The notes under the pieces are model-generated. The model was given only the letters and a program-made list of their open reading frames with translations, had not been told where the DNA came from and did not search any database. This document shows positions 23,841-35,400 of a stretch of DNA of 64,000 nt, piece by piece. Where the stretch lies: contig NC_031502.1 of assembly GCF_000237925.1 (NCBI RefSeq), positions 15,178,434-15,242,433 of the forward strand, written 5' to 3'. Position numbers and translations under genes: made by a program. Positions within the stretch are counted from its first letter, which is position 1, and every line of letters begins with the position of its first letter. This DNA comes from Schistosoma mansoni (lineage: Eukaryota > Platyhelminthes > Trematoda > Strigeidida > Schistosomatidae).

Positions 23841-26372
23841 ATGAAGAAATTGAATATTGAATGGCGGGAATGTAGTATGTAGGTCTTCAGTGCTTTGCTG
23901 AGATCTGGCTTGGATTTGTATGTGGTTGTTTTCGTCGGGCCTAGAGATTTTATGACAATATCAACTTGGTTTTTTCACATATTTCAAAGTTCATATGTTT
24001 CCAAGCAGCGTTTTTAATCTGTCTATTTTTATGCAATAAACTTCCCAGAAATATATGTACCATAGAGTATACTCTAGTAGAACTATAGTTCTTTTTATAA
24101 AACGAGGATTAAAATCAATCCATTACAGTTAAATGGTCTGCATTACTGACTTTATTAGTCTATGAGAAGTGACAAAAATATTATCATAATAACCCTACAA
24201 ATCATTTTAACTGTTAAGCGTCTGGAGTCGGTAAGTCTGTCTGCTTCAGATATTAACAGCACCTCCAAAAAATTCAATACCGGGCTGGTTTTCTTGGGCT
24301 TGCAGTTTGTGACTCTAAGTCAAGCATTGAATGAATATTGAACCGTATAGATGTCAATAGATTATTCATCTTTCATCAGGTCCTGGAACATATATACCGA
24401 CTCTAGATTGCTTTTAGCCTCTTGACCTTTATATGGAATTTCAATCTGTTGACTGGACTAATTTATTCAAATTCATAGACCTTTTAAATAGGCTTTCGTT
24501 CCTATTCTGTTGGCTAAGTTAATCATTACTCGAAGAGGTTAACCCAGTCTGCAACTTTTCATTTGTTGGACGCTGTATTGCAATATATTCAGGTAGGACT
24601 AAACTATACTGCCGAACCAATCAGAAGCTTTCGCGGGTTTTCAAGGTCACAGCGCTAAGTTCGGTACCTGATGCTTACGTACGATCGGTTTACAGCGGAT
24701 TTTAGGGAAGACGTGATAATTCAGCGTCTACTAGAGAAGTGATCATAAGATTTTGGCGCGAAATTCAATTATCCATTTGGACAAATGGAGTTTTGGCATT
24801 ATAGCTGATGTCAGTTCGTGATGAAAACCCTAAGTATAATTCCTAGCCTTAACCGTGAACTTTGAATCATAATTTGAATTCTTCACACAGGTTTATGCCC
24901 TCATTTGGCCCTCATTTGAGTAATGCTGTGCTTAGGCATAAAGTATTCGGTTAAAAAGGCGAATTGGTCAATAAAACTTCCAACCTTCGCCGGTTAAATT
25001 GACATGGACAAGTTACGTTTATCCAACCACCGCTATCTAGAAGTGTAATGTCTGACGTAGGTTGGGAAAAGTCAGCGGATAAGTAGATCAAGATATAACA
25101 ACGATTCACTTACTTCTAGTATAGGTCATTTGGGTAGCCGTGGAACTCCAATTCTGGCCCCGCCCAGTAATTAATAAACGGTTAGAAACTTTAAGTAACG
25201 TGGTGCTAAATCGGTCACAATGGCGCAGTATTACTTAGTTTCCACCTCTTTTTAATATTGAGTTTAGTTTTATTCCTGAATCTCCATTCTTCAATCTCAT
25301 TTTTCCTCATTCTGTATTTCACATGTCCGCTATAGTGGATATGGTTTCCCATCCTATCCCTCTTATCCTGTTTATTTCCTTTCTCGCTTTGCTGGTGTGT
25401 GTTATGACAAATCAGATAGGTCCATTTCCAGGTCGTACGTCAATAATGACTGACTGCATTCTGAATGTCCGTACATTGTTCAGTAACTGTCTAAAAGAAA
25501 TACTGTTTCTGATTAGAAAAAGTATTTAATGAAACATACGAAGTAATACATTCACACACTGCAAATGAATTTTTGTAGTTGTTATATTCCCGATAGTTGC
25601 GTTCTCAAATGTCCACAGATAATTTGTCCTTCACGGTCTTTAAAAATGGTGTTTTGTTTGTTCCCGTCTGCATACAACATGGATTATGTTTGTACTACAA
25701 ATTGTTGGTGGTGTGAGATTCGATATGGTAATTCTCGCATTCATTTGGACTAGTGATTTCGAAGTAAAGATAAGCTGCATCTGTTCGTGCTTATTACTTC
25801 GTCGTTTCGATTGTATCTTACTTGCTTGTCTCACTTATCACGGTAAGTGGGTAGTTAAGATATAGCTTCATTACCAATATAACTTATCGAACGAAGACCT
25901 GCTCTCGGTCAGCGAAATAAAGCATTTAGAAGTCATACTAAGAAATCTCTAAATTGATTTGGTCTTCTTAATGTTCGTCAATAGGGCTGGAATTTAATTA
26001 CCTTCACACTATTAAGATTTTATTATTTTTATTATTATAAGTGGTAAAATTTTACTTGAGGGTCACACGTTTTATTCCCTCTCAATATTAGCTAGTCTTT
26101 TCCCATTAAATAATTAGATAACTTACATGACTGATTACGAAATGTTCCACTTCTTTATGCTATGATTTCTTTGTACTTGATTTGGAACTCATACTAAATG
26201 TTTAAATCTCATATTAGTAAGCGAAATTTATCTTCTGTAGCATTATTCTTTCAGTTATTTTGTTTCTATCGTTACTCATGCTGTTATCTGTCATGTTCTT
26301 CTTAGTTGGAATACTGAAATATGACTGAGAGTCTAGTTAAGCCCCTGAATCCGGTTCCAGATTTCTTTAAGG

Positions 26373-26373
<1 letters not shown>

Positions 26374-26416
<43 letters not shown>
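26374..26416. repeat. (TA)n microsatellite
   Basis: About 21 uninterrupted TA units. Confidence 0.97.
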
Positions 26417-26419
<3 letters not shown>

Positions 26420-26544
26420 CCATAACTGCTTTCAAACCTCGCAGATGTGGTCACAAAACTCAACTTTCAACTACAGTCAAGGTTTGTAATATTCCATTGT
26501 TGATGTTCAGGATTGAAATTTGTATGTCTTTGTGGGCATTCATT

Positions 26545-26595
26545 CATCCGAATAGGACGAAACATATGTTCTGGAATCCGCTGCTAGCCATGATC
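26545..26595 (+). mobile_element. 3' fragment of the second SINE family
   Basis: CCGAATAGGACGAAACATAT, then GTTCTGGAATCCGCTGCTAG, matches the 3' end of the copy at 14237-14392. The tRNA-like head is missing. Confidence 0.6.
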
Positions 26596-27851
26596 CTAGA
26601 ATACCAAGTTGCAGGTTCGGGCATCTAAGTTTAATTTGGTCTGGGCAACCGAAGAGTATCATTAGCCCGCATGCATAAAGCATACTTCAGATTCAAGTAA
26701 ACAAACATGTACTTAGCGGCTGTATTGAAAAAAAGGTATTAATCTGACCTCTGATCACTTCTACGCAGACTGCCACTTTTATCTTAATAACTCGAGCGTA
26801 CATTAAAGATATCCACCATCAATCTGCGGAGGGTGATTAGGTGTAAATCCCCCATCAAACACTTTATGCACTATTGAACTACTGACCTGATAATTGAGTG
26901 AGGTTTTCGTTGACGAAATAAATGATTCATTCATAAAGTCAGATATTATCTGGAAATCTAAGACTAGGTGCGGTAGGCGAAATCAAGTTGACAGTAACAA
27001 GACAAGACAAGGTTGGGAGTGATACTCTCGAGCTCTGCAGAAGTAGGCTAATGATCAAGACACGACTCGGTTGAAAACCCGCCTATTCATGCAATCTACT
27101 AGTATCACGTACTCTCACATAAAGAATGTTGCTCATACTCATGTACACGAACATGCCCTTTTTTACCGAATTGTAATAAAAAATTCACTATTATGGACTC
27201 TTATTAAGTCAAAATAGTCATAGCGGTTGTACATCAAGACCGTGTCTTGAATCACACCGAACTCGTGTGCTCAGTTATGCAATATGTGGATGTCATCAGG
27301 GTTATAGATAAGTTATATCACAGTTACACAACGCGATAGGGAATCAATGGAGTAAAGCAACCTTTTTTAAGATGTATTAGCTATGTAGTACTCTGGTATC
27401 AAGGATTTCTACACCTGAAATAAGAATATCGCTCATGCACCTATCTAAACATTCATCTGGAAGATGATGTTTAATGCATCTTTAAAAAAAGTCTAGAAGG
27501 GAATAAATTTTACAAATTGTCCTGAAATGACCTGACCTCATTTTATTTTATAATGAAAGTTGTGGGTTGTCAGTAACCTGTTGAAATTTTAGTAAAAATA
27601 TTAGTTTGTTGACGTTGTTAATATCAACTGCTTTAGGTAATGTCGTTTTGATGGACTCTGATAGCAGCGGGTAGACGGATTAGCTTCATCACAGCTGCAC
27701 CATTTCTGTTGTCACTTAAATAACAGAAAGTACGTGAAATCAACCTACTAGGGCACATTCTAAACAATAGCTGTCAAGTTTAGTTTTGGGTTACGGTATA
27801 GTAGTCTTTTTACTTATGTTGTTGTTTCCAATGTATTCTACGTACGTTTTT

Positions 27852-27864
27852 TATTTTTTTACAG
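27852..27864 (+). promoter_or_regulatory. Splice acceptor upstream of SOSS-B start
   Basis: A T-rich tract ending ACAG lies 35 nt before the ATG at 27900. It could accept a spliced leader or a 5' UTR intron. An out-of-frame ATG at 27891 opens a 5-codon upstream frame that overlaps the start. Confidence 0.4.
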
Positions 27865-27899
27865 AATTGTAAACTATATTTTTCATTACATGCCAGTAC

Positions 27900-27990
27900 A
27901 TGGGTGAAACTAAGGACCAGTCATATTTTTTAAAAGATCTGAAACCCAACATGAAACGTGTATCATGTGTTTTTATAGTTTTGGAGCTGG
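27900..27990 (+). CDS. SOSS-B exon 1
   Basis: ATG at 27900 begins MGETKDQSYFLKDLKP. It ends one base into a Gly codon before donor GTTTGT. The first beta strand of the OB fold (VFIVLE) is at its end. Confidence 0.85.
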
Positions 27991-28445
27991 GTTTGTTGTT
28001 TGCTTAGACTACAATTTATACTATGTCACAAGGTCCTATCACGCGTACGAAAGATGGCAATGAAGTTCGGACTGCGAAGGTCGCTGATCGCACAGGCACG
28101 ATTAATATATCTGTTTGGAATGAGAATAGTTCATTAATTGCTCCATGTGATGTTTTACAGCTAGTTCAGGGTAATACTACTGTAAGGGGTGGCTGTTTAA
28201 ACTTGAATGTTGGTCGTTATGGTCAGCTTATGAAAATTGGAGAGTAATTTTATGTAATTGTTATTCCAAAAATTTCTTTTCAGATTTTGTTTCCCTTTTG
28301 TTGAGTCACCTGATTTTAGCGCTTATAACGATGAATGGTTGGGGAAATCCGTAAGTACTATCATCTCGTTTGGCTAATCAATTTAATATACTTACAGGGC
28401 GACTCTAGTTCAATGAGCAAATGTGAACCAACAAACAAACAATGA
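27900..28445 (+). CDS. SOSS complex subunit B (NABP/hSSB1-like), complete, four exons
   Basis: A single-stranded DNA-binding OB-fold protein. In animals it joins INTS3 and INIP in the SOSS complex that acts at DNA breaks and supports ATM signalling; it is nuclear. Exons are 27900-27990, 28033-28243, 28284-28350 and 28398-28445, giving 138 residues. Matching regions: FLKDLKPNMK (human VKDIKPGLK), FIVLELGPITRTKDGNEVR (human FIVLETGRVTKTKDGHEVR), KVADRTGTINISVW, GCLNLNVGRYGQLMKIGEF. All junction phases agree. The Pro/Gly-rich tail of human SOSS-B (211 residues) is reduced to a short Ser/Lys end, GDSSSMSKCEPTNKQ, before TGA. The three introns are only 42, 40 and 47 nt. UVSSA follows on the same strand. 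Confidence 0.92.
28033..28243 (+). CDS. SOSS-B exon 2 (OB-fold core)
   Basis: It starts after ...CACAAG (42-nt intron) and ends GGAGA|GTAATT. It encodes TRTKDGNEVRTAKVADRTG, then INISVWNENSSL and GRYGQLMKIG, the ssDNA-binding barrel strands. Reading through the acceptor would give an ATG at 28023, but the spliced reading matches the family length exactly. Confidence 0.9.
28284..28350 (+). CDS. SOSS-B exon 3
   Basis: After ttttcag it completes GEF and encodes CFPFVESPDFSAYNDEW, equivalent to human CMVYSEVPNFSEPNPEY. The donor is GTAAGTAC. Confidence 0.88.
28398..28445 (+). CDS. SOSS-B exon 4 (stop codon)
   Basis: After cttacag it reads GDSSSMSKCEPTNKQ and TGA, in phase with exon 3. It is a very short tail compared with vertebrate homologues. 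Confidence 0.75.
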   Translation, partial: GDSSSMSKCEPTNKQ

Positions 28446-29260
28446 GATAACTCTAAATATATACATATATACTTTCACAATTTTGTTCTTTCATTCACTT
28501 TTGCTAGTGTGGTTGTGTGAATTATCACTTTAGAGTTGTTGATATCATAAGACTGATGATAACCATACTGAACATCAGGCGCTCATTTGAAGTAACCAGG
28601 TTTTAAGGCTTTTCGAGGTTAGATGTATCATTATAAAATACTTCGATAGTTATCGCTTGAGGTGTCAGAATGAATCCAGTGAAATAGATGAGATTTCTTT
28701 TTCTTATACGCCTACACTTGTGGTGTATGCTACTTGTGTCGACAGACATAAGTAGTATGTCACACCAGTCAGAAGTTGAATGCCTGTCAAAAGAGGGTTG
28801 AGAAGATTGCACTGGAAAAATCATAAAGGATGTAAAGACAATTAATGGAAGATTTGCAAATGAAGTACTTGATGTATAGATTTTACATTTTACGAAAGAA
28901 CTTGGTAATTTTGTGTTAAGTAATAAACTGATTATCTCCACCTGAGTCCTCGTTCACTACACACTTAATAACCAGTAATTCTGGTTGACAATGAAGTGAA
29001 AAACGATCTGAAAATCAACCAAGTTTACGTCGTCAGTATATAGGGTCACTGACTGTTTTGCTTTTTAAGCGTTAACACGCTTCCGCAAATCACTTATATT
29101 TGGACAAAATGGATTTAATTTAATATACTTCGAAGAATATTGTCACACTTCGTGAAAGGTATAGTTTATCATTTCGGTGTTTCCATAAACACTTTCCCGC
29201 TAAAAGCATTTCAATTTAGTGTTGCTTAGATTTTTGGCAATTTAAACTGTTATGCGTATT
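28446..29260. other. SOSS-B/UVSSA intergenic or intercistronic region
   Basis: No gene was recognised. A minus-strand open frame (28603-28941) has no family resemblance I can name. The stretch holds the presumed SOSS-B 3' UTR and any UVSSA promoter. Confidence 0.5.
28922..28927 (+). terminator. Possible polyadenylation signal (AATAAA) for SOSS-B
   Basis: It is the first canonical AATAAA after the SOSS-B stop, about 480 bases downstream and 340 bases before the UVSSA acceptor. In AT-rich DNA such hexamers occur by chance. Confidence 0.3.
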
Positions 29261-29274
29261 TATTTCTAGGTTAA
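29255..29274 (+). promoter_or_regulatory. Splice acceptor immediately before the UVSSA start codon
   Basis: A T-rich tract ending CTAG (29266-29269) is followed by GTTAA and then ATG at 29275. A 5-nt distance from acceptor to start is typical of spliced-leader addition, though a 5' UTR intron would look the same. Confidence 0.5.
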
Positions 29275-29402
29275 ATGTCAAAAGCACCAAAAGAAAAAGA
29301 AATTGGTGCAGTTCGCTTACAACTTTTGGTTGACAAAATTACTACATCTGGTTCCAATAACGCTGATTGTTCACTAGTTGAAGAGACCGTAAATATATGC
29401 AG
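29275..29402 (+). CDS. UVSSA exon 1
   Basis: It starts [20 protein letters not shown] and ends ...VNICR, a counterpart of human LVEELTTSGEP...ELKKICK. The donor AG|GTAATT leaves two bases. Confidence 0.85.
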
Positions 29403-32400
29403 GTAATTTTGATTAATGTATACCTGACAATCTCCATTTAAATTATGTTATTTTACTATTACATTTATAAAATAAATCCTTTTTCCGTCATAATGTTAGG
29501 CTTATACACTTTAAACATCTTGCCTAATAAAAATATCATAAATTCGAGTAGTTTTCAGAACTCCAGTTTGAAGTATTTCAATCTGTTCAGTTCGTGCTAT
29601 ACCTTGATGGTCGAACAAATGCAGACGAAGACAGCAAATGTAGCAGCAGCCTCTGCATCGATAGGTCTCCACATTCACGAAGAAAAAATCAAGATTCTCA
29701 AATACAACACGGAGAACACCAACCCAATCACACTTGATGGCGCAACTCTGGAAGCGGTGGAAACATTCACGTACCTGGGAAGCATCGTTGATAAACAAGG
29801 AGGATCGGATGCAGATGTAAAGGCGAGGATTGGCAAAGCAAGGACAGCATTTCTACAATTGAACAACATATGAAACTCCAAACAACTCTCAACTAATTTC
29901 AAAGTGAGAATCTCCAATACGAACGTCAAGACAGTCCTACTGTACGGAGCTGAAACGTGGAAAACTACTACGACCATCATCAGGAAAGTACAAGTATTTA
30001 TAAACAGTTGTCTACGCAAAATACTCAACATCCATTGGCCGAATACTATCAGCAACAGCGTTTTATGGGAGAGGGTAAACCAGCTTCCAGCTGAAGAGGA
30101 AATTAGGAAAAGACGTTGGAAGTGGATAGGACATACATTAAGGAAATCACCAATGTGCATTACAAAGCAATCCCTAACTTGGAATCCGGAAGGGAAGCGA
30201 GAAAGAGGAAGGCCAAAGAACACATTACGCCGGGAAATAGAAGCAGATATGAAAAGGATGAATAGAAACTAGAAAGAACTGGAAAGGAAGGCTTAGGACA
30301 GAGTTGGATGGAGAATGCTAGTGAGCGGCCTATGCTCCTCGACGAGGGGTAACAGGCGTAAGTAAGTAAGTAATACCTTGGTGGTATCCCTTCTAACAAG
30401 ATTTGGTTGATAAGGCACCGGAGTAGAAATGTTACCGTTAATTTTCGGTAAACTCTTAATGCGTACAATTACAAAAGATCTATAGATTAAATAATAATGG
30501 TCAATCAAGACTTTCCTCTTACTATCAGTTAATTGAGTAGATATCATAGTCTTACAAAAGCTTTTTATACAGGTTGATTTCCTATTTTGTTTGGCGCATA
30601 TGTATCTGGTGCCCCTTTGTACCAATATGTATGTGTTTAAATAAATAAATAAATATCATTTTCTATTCTTAATGAACTTATGTAAGTTGGAAAATGCTAC
30701 ATATCCAGAAAATGCAACTAGAATCAGCCTAACAATGTCGACTGATGCTACAAATCCAAAATTAATGTTACAGCAACCGATAAACTTGGTGAATATTATG
30801 GCTAATCAGTTGTCCACAACATCGCTGAATCATCCCACTCTTTTGAGTACCACTCTACTGACGAAACAAATTTCCAATAATAGTTCGGAATTCCTGTTTG
30901 ATCCTTCTGCAAACATCACTTCTGTGGTAGGCCCAATGGGCATGTACGTTTTAAATGTTGAGGCTGCACATGGGACTTAAATTCCTATTTCTATTAATTC
31001 CATAGCCTTTATCCTTATCATTTATTAGATCCACATCAGGAAACAAATGATGAATTACGAAACTCACCAACGGCACTGTCAAGACAAGCAAAGATCAACG
31101 ACCAGCGGGAGACGAAGAAAAAATATCTGGATTTAAACATAAATATCATTTAAGGGGTAATATACAAAAAATAAGTTGCCACCTACAGATTTGCTTCTGG
31201 ATATGCTGTTAGATTCCATAAAAAAACAACCACCAACACTTCAGTCAAACACGAACTTACATTATATCATAAAACCTTTTTGATACGAAACACAGTTCAG
31301 TGGAATTTCTGTAACTTCCAAAAACTAAGTTGCGAATGACTTCAAAAACGGTGAAGGTGTTTTTAAATTTCGTATTTCTTAAAAATTTAACTGTAGTCAA
31401 CCTGCAAAGAATTTTTCCAAGTCGATATTTTAACTTTCCAAACGCTAAGTTGGATCTAGCGCTTGGAAACTCATTCTTGTTGATAAGTTTTCGAAAACCT
31501 CAAATTCCTTTCGATATACCTACACATTTTACGCTGTATCATCTCTCTAACTTTTGGTAGTTCATTCATCACATCTGTTAAAGGCAGGTATTGCAGAATC
31601 ATGAAATTACCTTATCATATGTGAGAATGTAGTTCCGTAAATCCTTTTTTCTTATGAGTAAGCAATGATTATTTAAATCTTCTGGTAACTATCTTTTCTG
31701 TGGTATTCTGACTATAAATTTAGCGTAAGATTATTTGAATACTGATTATTATGTGTCTTGTGCTCAGATTTATTGCAATATTTTGAAGAAACCATATTCT
31801 CTCTATAGATCATTGTCAAGTAACAGTTAGTGGCTAAGAAATTCATAGTCTTCTGAAGACTTTGAACGACAGCGTGGGAATGTTTGTGGTCGATTTTCAA
31901 CAAATGCTTAACGTTGATACTTAACTAACGTTGACCACCTATTTTGGAAGCTTCATCTGTAATAGTGTCTTGGTAGCTGACACATAAGAAATACTTGCCT
32001 GGCTTGAACCACTCGTGGCACTAGAGAAATGTCCTGTTGTCTATTAACAAGTGAATCTATTATGCGACGACTCTATCTTTTACACCAAGGGTTTGAGTTG
32101 TGATTCGTTTGTAAAAGAAATGTCTAGGTTACATGAACATGGTTACTAATGTAATGCAAGTAATGGACTAAGCAGTGGACCTTCACTAATTGATACTGAT
32201 CAATCGTGTTACGCATTCATAACCACCGTCTACCGTGATGCACTACGTTGGTTAAAATATAAGCGAATAACAAAACCTATAAGAATGATCAAATCAAGGT
32301 ATTCCATCCTTATTCCCCTATAGTTCATGTATTATTTTATAGCTTTCATTCTCTAACCTTTCTTTCGTACTCTCGATGCCAGTATTTGCACCCTTTCAAT

Positions 32401-35400
32401 CCTACTCTTGTTAGTTTTATGCTGTGCTGATTAGAAGTGCAGCTAGTTAAAGTGATACACGTTCTATGTTATGTTTGTGTACCATACTCACGTTTACAGA
32501 CTTCTAAAATTAAAGATAAAGACATGATAGTATTATAAGTTTGCCCATCGCGATAAGATGTTGAGATTCATGTGTGTGAGTGGCTAAAATTGTGTATCTT
32601 TTTGTTATGGTCTTTGATTATTTTATTCGAAAACATTAATGTTTAGGTGATTAAAAATTAATATAGCAGTTTGAATAACCTACTTCATTTGCTTTTATTT
32701 TTTCCAGCAAATCAAGTTCTACTGTTTCTGATTTATTTCGATTTGCTACTGTTCAATTACGCCGTAATCATGCTCAGATTCGACTTGGCGTGTTAAGATT
32801 ACTTAGATTATTATCTTCTCCTCAAGCGATCGTTCGTCAGTTAACTCTTAGTATAAATGATGCAATCAAATTCATTCCTTTAGCGAAGTGTCTTCGTAAC
32901 TTGATTTTAGATAATTTGCAGGTAAGTTAAGAGCAACCAAATATAAGTCCAGTTGTATCAATTAAAGATCGTAAAAATCTTACTCTGAAGGTGATTTAAC
33001 CGATTTTCAACATTCTATCATATGTAGGTAGCCTGTCTTTCTCAAAAAAACAGTTGGTTTCCAAGTCAGACACTCTGATGTAATTTGCTTAAGAATACTC
33101 CTCGTCATTTTTCAAAAAAAAATTGTAGTATGGTTCAAACGTAACAGCGTGTAAGGGAGAACAGATACAAACTTGCTCATAAAACTTCGGTCACATGCCC
33201 TGTAATGAGATCGTGCAAAGATTTCGAAGTTTCTGTATTTCAATGCTTAGTAATACGTTCGGAATATAGTACATTTAAAGGAAATGGTCAGGGTATTAGT
33301 ATTTAAGTTGGATTAAAAAACATGGCATTTTACTCAATTTGAATGGTCAGGTTCTTTGCATTTAAAGCACTTGCGACCGCTGTGTTGAGTGAACAACAAA
33401 CAATTGTCAAATGAAATATCTTAAATTTTCATTCCATCGTGCCTAATTATACGTGGGATCAATTGTCTCGATAAATGTCACTGACATCTTTATGTTTGTT
33501 TCACACTGTGATTATCTACTCATCTTTTATGATGTTCTTTTTTCGTAGGATACTTTTTCATATATGGTACAGTTAGAATCATATTCTGCGCCTATTCTTT
33601 TACCAAAAGAAGCCGCTAAAGAATTACAGTTTGAAGCAATAGAACTTCTGCTTGATTGGGAGTATGAATTAGAACAAGGATATTTTGATGTTACTCCTTG
33701 GAATCCTGACCCATCCCCGCCCCTATCATGGGTACCATCACAGAGAGCCAAAGGTCAATTGAAAGCATTTATAAATTTCCTCAATTTGGATAGTCGGCCT
33801 TTGGGTAATGATTGTTCTGGATATTGTCCAACAAAACAACTAATAAAAAAGATACAAGAACAACGTCAACAAAAGTCTCAATTGTTCAAGAGTCAAGTGA
33901 TAAAATCTCATCGCCTTCTTGATGATTGCCTGAATGAAATCGAAGGTACACTTTGATGCAAACAACAATAAATTGCATTTCAATAAATCTTACAAGTTCT
34001 AAATGAATTGTCAGTAGTAAACATTATGTATATCGTTGATATTATTCGCATGGATTAACCATCTGTTGATGTGCTTTCTGAATGCATTAAGCTCAATCTA
34101 GACCAAAGTATCGATACATCCTAACATTATTTCCGTAGAATAGTGATATTTCATTTATCTTCATTTTTTGTATTGATAAAATAATTTTGACAAACCAACA
34201 TTTTGTTAGTTTTCTAATACTACCATTCTATATATATAATGGAAAATTATGTGAATTTGTATAGTTGATCTGGATTATCCGAAGAAATAACTTTTTTTTA
34301 CCAAATAATTTCCATGTTCCGTGCAAACATAATCGTGGCTTATCTCTCAAACTGTCCATATATTTCAGCCAAACAAGTATTTCATAGAACCATTCCTTAT
34401 ACTTTCCCATAAATGTATACACCTGTAATATACCATTTAGAAAAATCGACTATATTTAGATTTATGCACTGGGCGTAACTAGCCATACTACGTAACTCAA
34501 ACTTGATATTGGACATCTAGGTACTGCAAAAAAAGATTACGGAAAGCGGACATATACCTATAAATTATTTGCTGTCTACATGGAATATCTAGTGTGACAA
34601 CTTCGATCAATCGACATTTTACCTCGTATTTGACTAACTGATTGACTGCACCATCCAGCTTGCTTTCAAACAACATTGGAAATTAGGTGAATAAAATTTT
34701 GTTAGTTTCTGTGTTATCCTTTATTCACATGTATGTAATACATGTTTTCTGTACCATTCCAGAATGTAGCGAGTCGGTTGAAGAAAATTTAGTCTCTTTG
34801 TCAACTATATTAGATATACTGGTTCCCAATCCAACTTCTGAGTCTAGCGAAATTGATAAAATGGAAATAATCGAAAATCAATCAGAGACTGACCATAAGT
34901 CTATGACAACCATGAACACATTCGATTCTTTACGTTTGCATGGATGTCTTCCTGGAAGTTCAAGTGGTTTCAGTTTGGGCTCTACACTTACTATTGAAAT
35001 TCAGTTGCCTTGTAATAGTAAGGTTAATTCATCTAGAGCTTCATTTGAACCAAAAATCTATATTAAACGTTCGACAGAAACGAAAGAATTAGAACATTCA
35101 GCTACAGTTTTCGCTCGTTTAGCGGCAGAAAAACATAGACCTAAACTTATGAATTACTTGGAAGTGAGTTTGATAGAATACATCTCCATTAACGTATTAT
35201 TTTTAAAAATCTCAAACGTTAATGTTTGTTTTCTTACACCATACATTCTCTGTTGTAAACAAAAACGTGTACACAATTCTCACTACTAACAAAAAGCAAT
35301 ATACTGCACAGGAATAAATGAAATAGGTGGACTTAATGGTAAGAATAGGCGAATATCAGTTGAAAGAATTGAGTGTGATCAGTGTGCTTGAGTGTGCTAC

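Larger units (their letters stand above)
23841..27850. other. Intergenic stretch with unassigned repeats
   Basis: No gene was recognised between fossil A' and SOSS-B. 24590-25110 has a higher GC content than its surroundings and a local doubling (GCCCTCATTTG twice near 24898-24918), suggesting an unidentified mobile element. A TA microsatellite and a SINE tail are listed separately. Short frames at 25323-25753 show no family signature. Confidence 0.45.

Noticed and set aside
28603-28941. 112-codon minus-strand frame between SOSS-B and UVSSA
   Set aside because: I could not name a family. It lies in what should be the 3' UTR or intercistronic region, and nothing supports its start.
29675-30223. 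182-codon minus-strand frame
   Set aside because: It is antisense to the plus-strand RTE LINE, whose sense frames carry recognisable motifs.
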